Assembly (NCBI GenBank): GCA_040775095.1
Contig: JAXGTD010000140.1
Location: 1-10,060 of the forward strand
DNA: 10,060 bases
Direction: 5' to 3'
From: JAXGTD01 sp040775095
GTDB taxonomy: Bacteria > Pseudomonadota > Gammaproteobacteria > Chromatiales > Chromatiaceae
Program-made: the position numbers and the translations under genes
Shown: positions 7,795 to 10,060 of the stretch, one piece after another
Layout of the letters: the number at the start of each line of letters is the position of its first letter
Numbering within the stretch: the first letter of the stretch is position 1
Notes under the pieces: model-generated
What the model was told of the DNA's origin: nothing
The model's database searches: none
The model's input: the letters and a program-made list of their open reading frames with translations, nothing else

Positions 7795-8087
7795 CCCGCG
7801 TCCCGCGGCCTAACCTTAGCCGGACAGACCGCGACGCCCGGCGCGGAGGTCAAGCCACTGGCGAAGATGCCAAGAGAGCACCAGCCCCACCAGGATCAGA
7901 CGCGACGGGCCATAGAATACCACTGGCCAGGGTCGGCATGCCCCGGCGGCGACGCCAGGCCAAGTCACATTGGCACGGGCAGCGAGCGTCGGGGCGACGC
8001 CGGCCCACGCGTCTCCCATGCGCGTGTTAGAGCGCGGCCCCGGGGCGGATCCGATCGCCGCGGCGCGATGCCGTCAGTCGCGTCCGC

Positions 8088-8552
8088 TCACAGATCCTGT
8101 ACCCACGCCTTCTGCAGGATCAGAAAGAGGAAGGCGGTCGAGCAGCCGAACATCAGGGCGCCACTGATGGCCACCAAGGGGCCGAGCATGCGCCACGGCG
8201 AGGGCAGCACCACATCACCGTAACCCAGCGCGGTGATCGAGGCGGCGGAGAAGTAGACGCCCTCGGTGAAGCTCGCGACCAGCCCTTTGCGCCAAAGGAA
8301 CAGACCCCAGGTGGCGGCCTCGACGAGATGGGTGATGAACAAGGCGACAAAACTGGTCAGGACGACGACCCGGGCCGCGTTCGCGGCGCCATACAGACCC
8401 GTCAGCCAGTCATCCGCCGCGATCAGGTGGCGGGCCATCTCCAGCAACATGCCCGTGTGGAAGACAAAGACACCGGCGGCCAGCGCCATGGCCATTGCGA
8501 AGACATGGCGCAGATGGCGTTTGGAAACGCCCCGATTGGATGCTCCGACCAT
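8088..8552 (-). CDS. small potassium channel-like membrane protein (Ion_trans_2 pore)
   Basis: This 154-residue inner-membrane protein has a K+ channel pore module. Hydrophobic segments lie at about residues 16-36, 61-86 and 123-147. Between the last two is a pore helix (about 95-107) leading to the selectivity filter TALGYGD (107-113). The GYGD core is that of K+ channels, with Ala-Leu where many have Thr-Val. No regulatory RCK domain, cyclic-nucleotide domain or voltage-sensor arginine ladder is present. ATG at 8552 is chosen over the upstream TTG at 8585 because GGAGGT (8568-8563) sits 10 nt before it. It probably forms a tetramer and conducts K+, as related pores do, but gating cannot be read here. 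It lies downstream of the PPK2 gene on the same strand, with 288 bp between them. Confidence 0.85.
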   Translation of the reverse strand: MVGASNRGVSKRHLRHVFAMAMALAAGVFVFHTGMLLEMARHLIAADDWLTGLYGAANAARVVVLTSFVALFITHLVEAATWGLFLWRKGLVASFTEGVYFSAASITALGYGDVVLPSPWRMLGPLVAISGALMFGCSTAFLFLILQKAWVQDL

Positions 8553-8562
8553 GGGCCCAGCT

Positions 8563-8568
8563 ACCTCC
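8563..8568 (-). promoter_or_regulatory. ribosome binding site deciding the channel gene start
   Basis: GGAGGT on the minus strand lies 10 nt before ATG at 8552. It falls inside the reading frame if the upstream TTG (8585) is used, so it favours the shorter 154-residue product. Confidence 0.65.
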
Positions 8569-8779
8569 AACAACGATGCCAGCAACCCGCGAGGGCCCGA
8601 AATCAGGGGGTACCCGTCGCCTGGCCTGGCAGACCCGACCTCGCCACCCGCCTTGTCCCCGGGCCATGCCCGAATGTTTACCCGGCCGCGCCGCGAGCAA
8701 ACGCGGGGTCATCGTGTGCCCCGCGTGAGCCAGGAACGGACCGTCCGATCGATGGCCCGTGCGACTGTTGCCTCGGGGA

Positions 8780-8793
8780 GGCGGCAAGCCGCC
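8780..8793. repeat. GC hairpin between PPK2 and channel genes
   Basis: GGCGGC-AA-GCCGCC forms a short, strong hairpin 48 bp beyond the PPK2 stop. It has no following T-run, so termination here is only a possibility. The remainder of 8553-8840 shows no gene. Confidence 0.3.
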
Positions 8794-8840
8794 GACCTCG
8801 GGTTGCAGAGGCGACAGGGTGGCGGCTTGTGGCGCCACCG

Positions 8841-9773
8841 TCAAACCCCGCTCGCGGCCGCCTGATCCGGGCCGGACCTGTCCTTGTTCTTGCCCTTTCC
8901 CTTGCCCTTTCCCTTGCCCTTTTTTTCGCCGGTCTCCCCTCTCGCCTCCTCCTCGGCCGCATGATACTTGCGGCGGATCTCGGGGATGTCCACCCGCGTT
9001 GGCGGCAGCTCGAGCCCCATCTCCTCCAGGGTGTCCGCGACGATCTGCGAGATCGCGAGGTTGCGGAACCATTTGTGGTTCGACGGGATGATGAACCAGG
9101 GCGCGTGGGGGGTGCTCGTCTTCTCCAGGGCATCCTCGAAGGCCCGGATGTACTCGGACCAGAGCCCCCGCTCCGAGTAGTCGGTCTCGCTGATCTTCCA
9201 GTGCCGCGCGGGGTCGTCGAGGCGCTCCTTGAAGCGGGCGAGCTGTTCCTCGGGGCTGATGTGCAGATAGAACTTGAGGATCCGGGTCCCGTTCGCGCTC
9301 AAGGTCTTCTCGAAGTCGTTGATGAGCGCGTAGCGCTTCGACCAGACGGACTTCGGCGCAAGCTTGTGCACGCGCACGACCAGGACGTCCTCGTAGTGGG
9401 AACGGTTGAAGATGACGACCTCGCCCTTGCCGGGGGCCCGCATGTGGGCCCGCCACAGGAAGTCGTGGGCGGCCTCGACCGCGCTTGGCTGCTTGAACCC
9501 GACCGCGGTGGTTCCCTGTGGGTTCATGCCGCTGAAGAGGTGTCGCACGACGCCGTCCTTGCCGCCCGCGTCGAGCGCCTGCAATACGACGAGCAGCGAC
9601 TGCCCGCCGTTGGCGTAGAGCAGATACTGCAACTGATTCATCCGGGCGACATGCCTGTCGATCTCGGGCGCGGCCCGCGCGTGCGACGGGTGTGCTCCCT
9701 TGAAAGCCGGATCGATCTCACTCAGACGAACCTTTCCGCGAGGCTCGACGCGGAGCTTTTTGCGATAGTCCAT
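8841..9773 (-). CDS. ppk2: PPK2 family polyphosphate kinase (polyphosphate-nucleotide phosphotransferase)
   Basis: This 310-residue cytoplasmic enzyme transfers phosphate between polyphosphate and nucleotides. The Walker A segment is LDAGGKDGVV (Asp68, Lys72, Asp73). The Walker B-like segment is VVIFNRSHYEDVLVVRVH (119-136). The lid is HWKISETDYSER (191-202), carrying Lys193, Asp198 and Arg202. Asn123 stands where many PPK2 enzymes have Asp (DRS), and Glu128 follows the Tyr. From memory, this NRSHYED pattern belongs to the TIGR03709/class III branch, which can phosphorylate both NMP and NDP; that assignment is inference. The catalytic core ends near residue 270. Beyond it lies a charged tail with a Gly-Lys repeat (285-297) absent from a typical core enzyme. 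The ATG at 9773 has GGAG seven bases upstream (9785-9782). It diverges from the partial gene at the right edge. Confidence 0.95.
   Translation of the reverse strand: MDYRKKLRVEPRGKVRLSEIDPAFKGAHPSHARAAPEIDRHVARMNQLQYLLYANGGQSLLVVLQALDAGGKDGVVRHLFSGMNPQGTTAVGFKQPSAVEAAHDFLWRAHMRAPGKGEVVIFNRSHYEDVLVVRVHKLAPKSVWSKRYALINDFEKTLSANGTRILKFYLHISPEEQLARFKERLDDPARHWKISETDYSERGLWSEYIRAFEDALEKTSTPHAPWFIIPSNHKWFRNLAISQIVADTLEEMGLELPPTRVDIPEIRRKYHAAEEEARGETGEKKGKGKGKGKGKNKDRSGPDQAAASGV
8890..8922 (-). repeat. 12-bp tandem repeat encoding a Gly-Lys tail
   Basis: On the plus strand the unit TTGCCCTTTCCC occurs about 2.75 times (8890-8901, 8902-8913, 8914-8922). Read on the minus strand it gives alternating Gly and Lys near the PPK2 C-terminus. 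Gain or loss of a unit changes length by four residues without breaking the frame. Confidence 0.85.
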
Positions 9774-9790
9774 GTGCTGTCTCCGAGTAT

Positions 9791-9805
9791 GCCGCCAATG
9801 GCGGC
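9791..9805. repeat. inverted repeat in the PPK2 leader
   Basis: GCCGCC-AAT-GGCGGC is a perfect 6-bp inverted repeat with a 3-nt loop. It lies five bases upstream of the PPK2 ribosome binding site region (9781-9785). In the transcript it could fold next to the ribosome site, or in DNA serve as a small operator. Confidence 0.45.
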
Positions 9806-9821
9806 CTGGTGGCGTGGCGCA

Positions 9822-9851
9822 CTTATGGGTGCAGCGATCTGTTCATGATAA
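9822..9851 (-). promoter_or_regulatory. weak candidate promoter for PPK2
   Basis: On the minus strand TTATCA (9851-9846) and CATAAG (9827-9822) each match four of six sigma-70 consensus bases, with an 18-bp spacer. Transcription would start near 9815 and include the 9791-9805 inverted repeat in the leader. The match is weak. Confidence 0.25.
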
Positions 9852-10003
9852 CCAGCCTCTTGCGCTGGCGCGCGGTGCGGCAGTTGGCGAACCGATCGGT
9901 GATCGGGGGCCCAGACCTGGCTTGCTTTCGGCGCTTGGGCAGAGACTGGGCCAACGCGTCCCCGAACCAGGCCGCTGCGGGCTCGGCATTTCCGGTCACC
10001 CGA

Positions 10004-10060
10004 ATGGCCGATAATGAAACGAAACAGTGGACCCTGCTCTCGGTTCGCGAGCTGATCCGA
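10004..10060 (+). CDS. possible start of a gene running off the right edge (partial)
   Basis: An open frame begins at ATG 10004 and continues to the window end, giving 19 residues that start MADNETKQW and end SVRELIR. The polar, balanced composition is like a genuine cytoplasmic protein start. No clear ribosome binding site precedes it, and 19 residues are too few to name a family. It would be transcribed away from the PPK2 gene, with a 230-bp divergent intergenic region between them. Confidence 0.4.
   Translation, partial: MADNETKQWTLLSVRELIR

Larger units (their letters stand above)
7540..8087. other. 548-bp non-coding region upstream of the efflux operon
   Basis: No convincing gene is seen here. 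The stretch lies between the end of the channel gene and the efflux adaptor start, both on the minus strand. It holds the efflux promoter candidate and its inverted repeat near 7586-7614, a perfect 20-bp palindrome (7720-7739), a perfect 14-bp palindrome (7781-7794), and a CACGCG-N9-CGCGTG repeat (8006-8026). None is followed by a clear T-run on either strand, so none is a textbook rho-independent terminator. A 67-codon minus-strand frame (8019-7816) with one hydrophobic stretch is the only ORF that looks at all protein-like. It lacks a ribosome binding site. Confidence 0.6.

Noticed and set aside
7587..7853. Several short open frames on both strands between 7560 and 8230
   Set aside because: They overlap one another, lack ribosome binding sites and have Arg/Pro-rich compositions expected by chance in GC-rich non-coding DNA.
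8553..8585. Upstream TTG start for the channel gene
   Set aside because: The ribosome binding site at 8563-8568 lies inside this extension and points to the ATG at 8552.
8829..8838. GTGGCGCCAC palindrome next to the PPK2 stop as a terminator
   Set aside because: It is only 10 bp, has no loop or T-run, and short GC palindromes are expected by chance here.
8410..9456. A 348-codon minus-strand frame overlapping PPK2 and the channel
   Set aside because: As an independent gene it is a shadow in another frame of PPK2. It is kept only as the possible -1 frameshift extension noted in the findings.

Overview
The window is GC-rich, unbroken bacterial chromosomal sequence with compact coding. It most resembles a Gram-negative proteobacterium: it holds a complete three-part RND efflux system with an outer-membrane channel, and two lipoproteins with lipoboxes. 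The GC-rich third codon positions and neighbouring families would fit an environmental gammaproteobacterium, possibly a purple sulfur bacterium, but that placement is inference. I see no rRNA, tRNA, insertion sequence, integrase or CRISPR array.

Layout from left to right. Two small plus-strand genes come first: a DUF1810 family protein (20-460) and an unrecognised 119-residue protein with a GTG start and a strong ribosome binding site (625-984). They converge on a long run of minus-strand genes. Read in their own direction, these begin with a PPK2 family polyphosphate kinase (9773-8841). A small K+ channel-like protein follows (8552-8088). After a 548-bp non-coding gap comes an efflux operon: periplasmic adaptor (7539-6361), HAE1-type RND pump (6343-3113) and outer-membrane factor (3111-1567). 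The run ends with a small S24/S26 peptidase-like protein (1448-1011). At the right edge a plus-strand reading frame starts at 10004 and leaves the window.

The three efflux genes are tightly packed (17 nt, then 1 nt apart), so they very likely form one transcript and one complex spanning both membranes. A promoter candidate just upstream of the adaptor has a CCCATG-N6-CATGGG inverted repeat filling its spacer, a good place for a repressor. No regulator gene lies next to it. The peptidase-like gene 118 bp downstream is on the same strand and may be co-transcribed.

Points worth following up are these. The SipW-like peptidase homologue has cysteine where the catalytic serine belongs and lacks the usual N-terminal membrane anchor. 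The efflux promoter has an operator-like repeat. The efflux upstream region holds a perfect 20-bp palindrome and a perfect 14-bp one. All three efflux proteins end in low-complexity tails. The PPK2 gene carries an in-frame A AAA AAG slippery heptamer just before its Gly-Lys repeat tail. None of this amounts to a clearly new multi-gene system; most of the window is recognisable housekeeping and efflux machinery.
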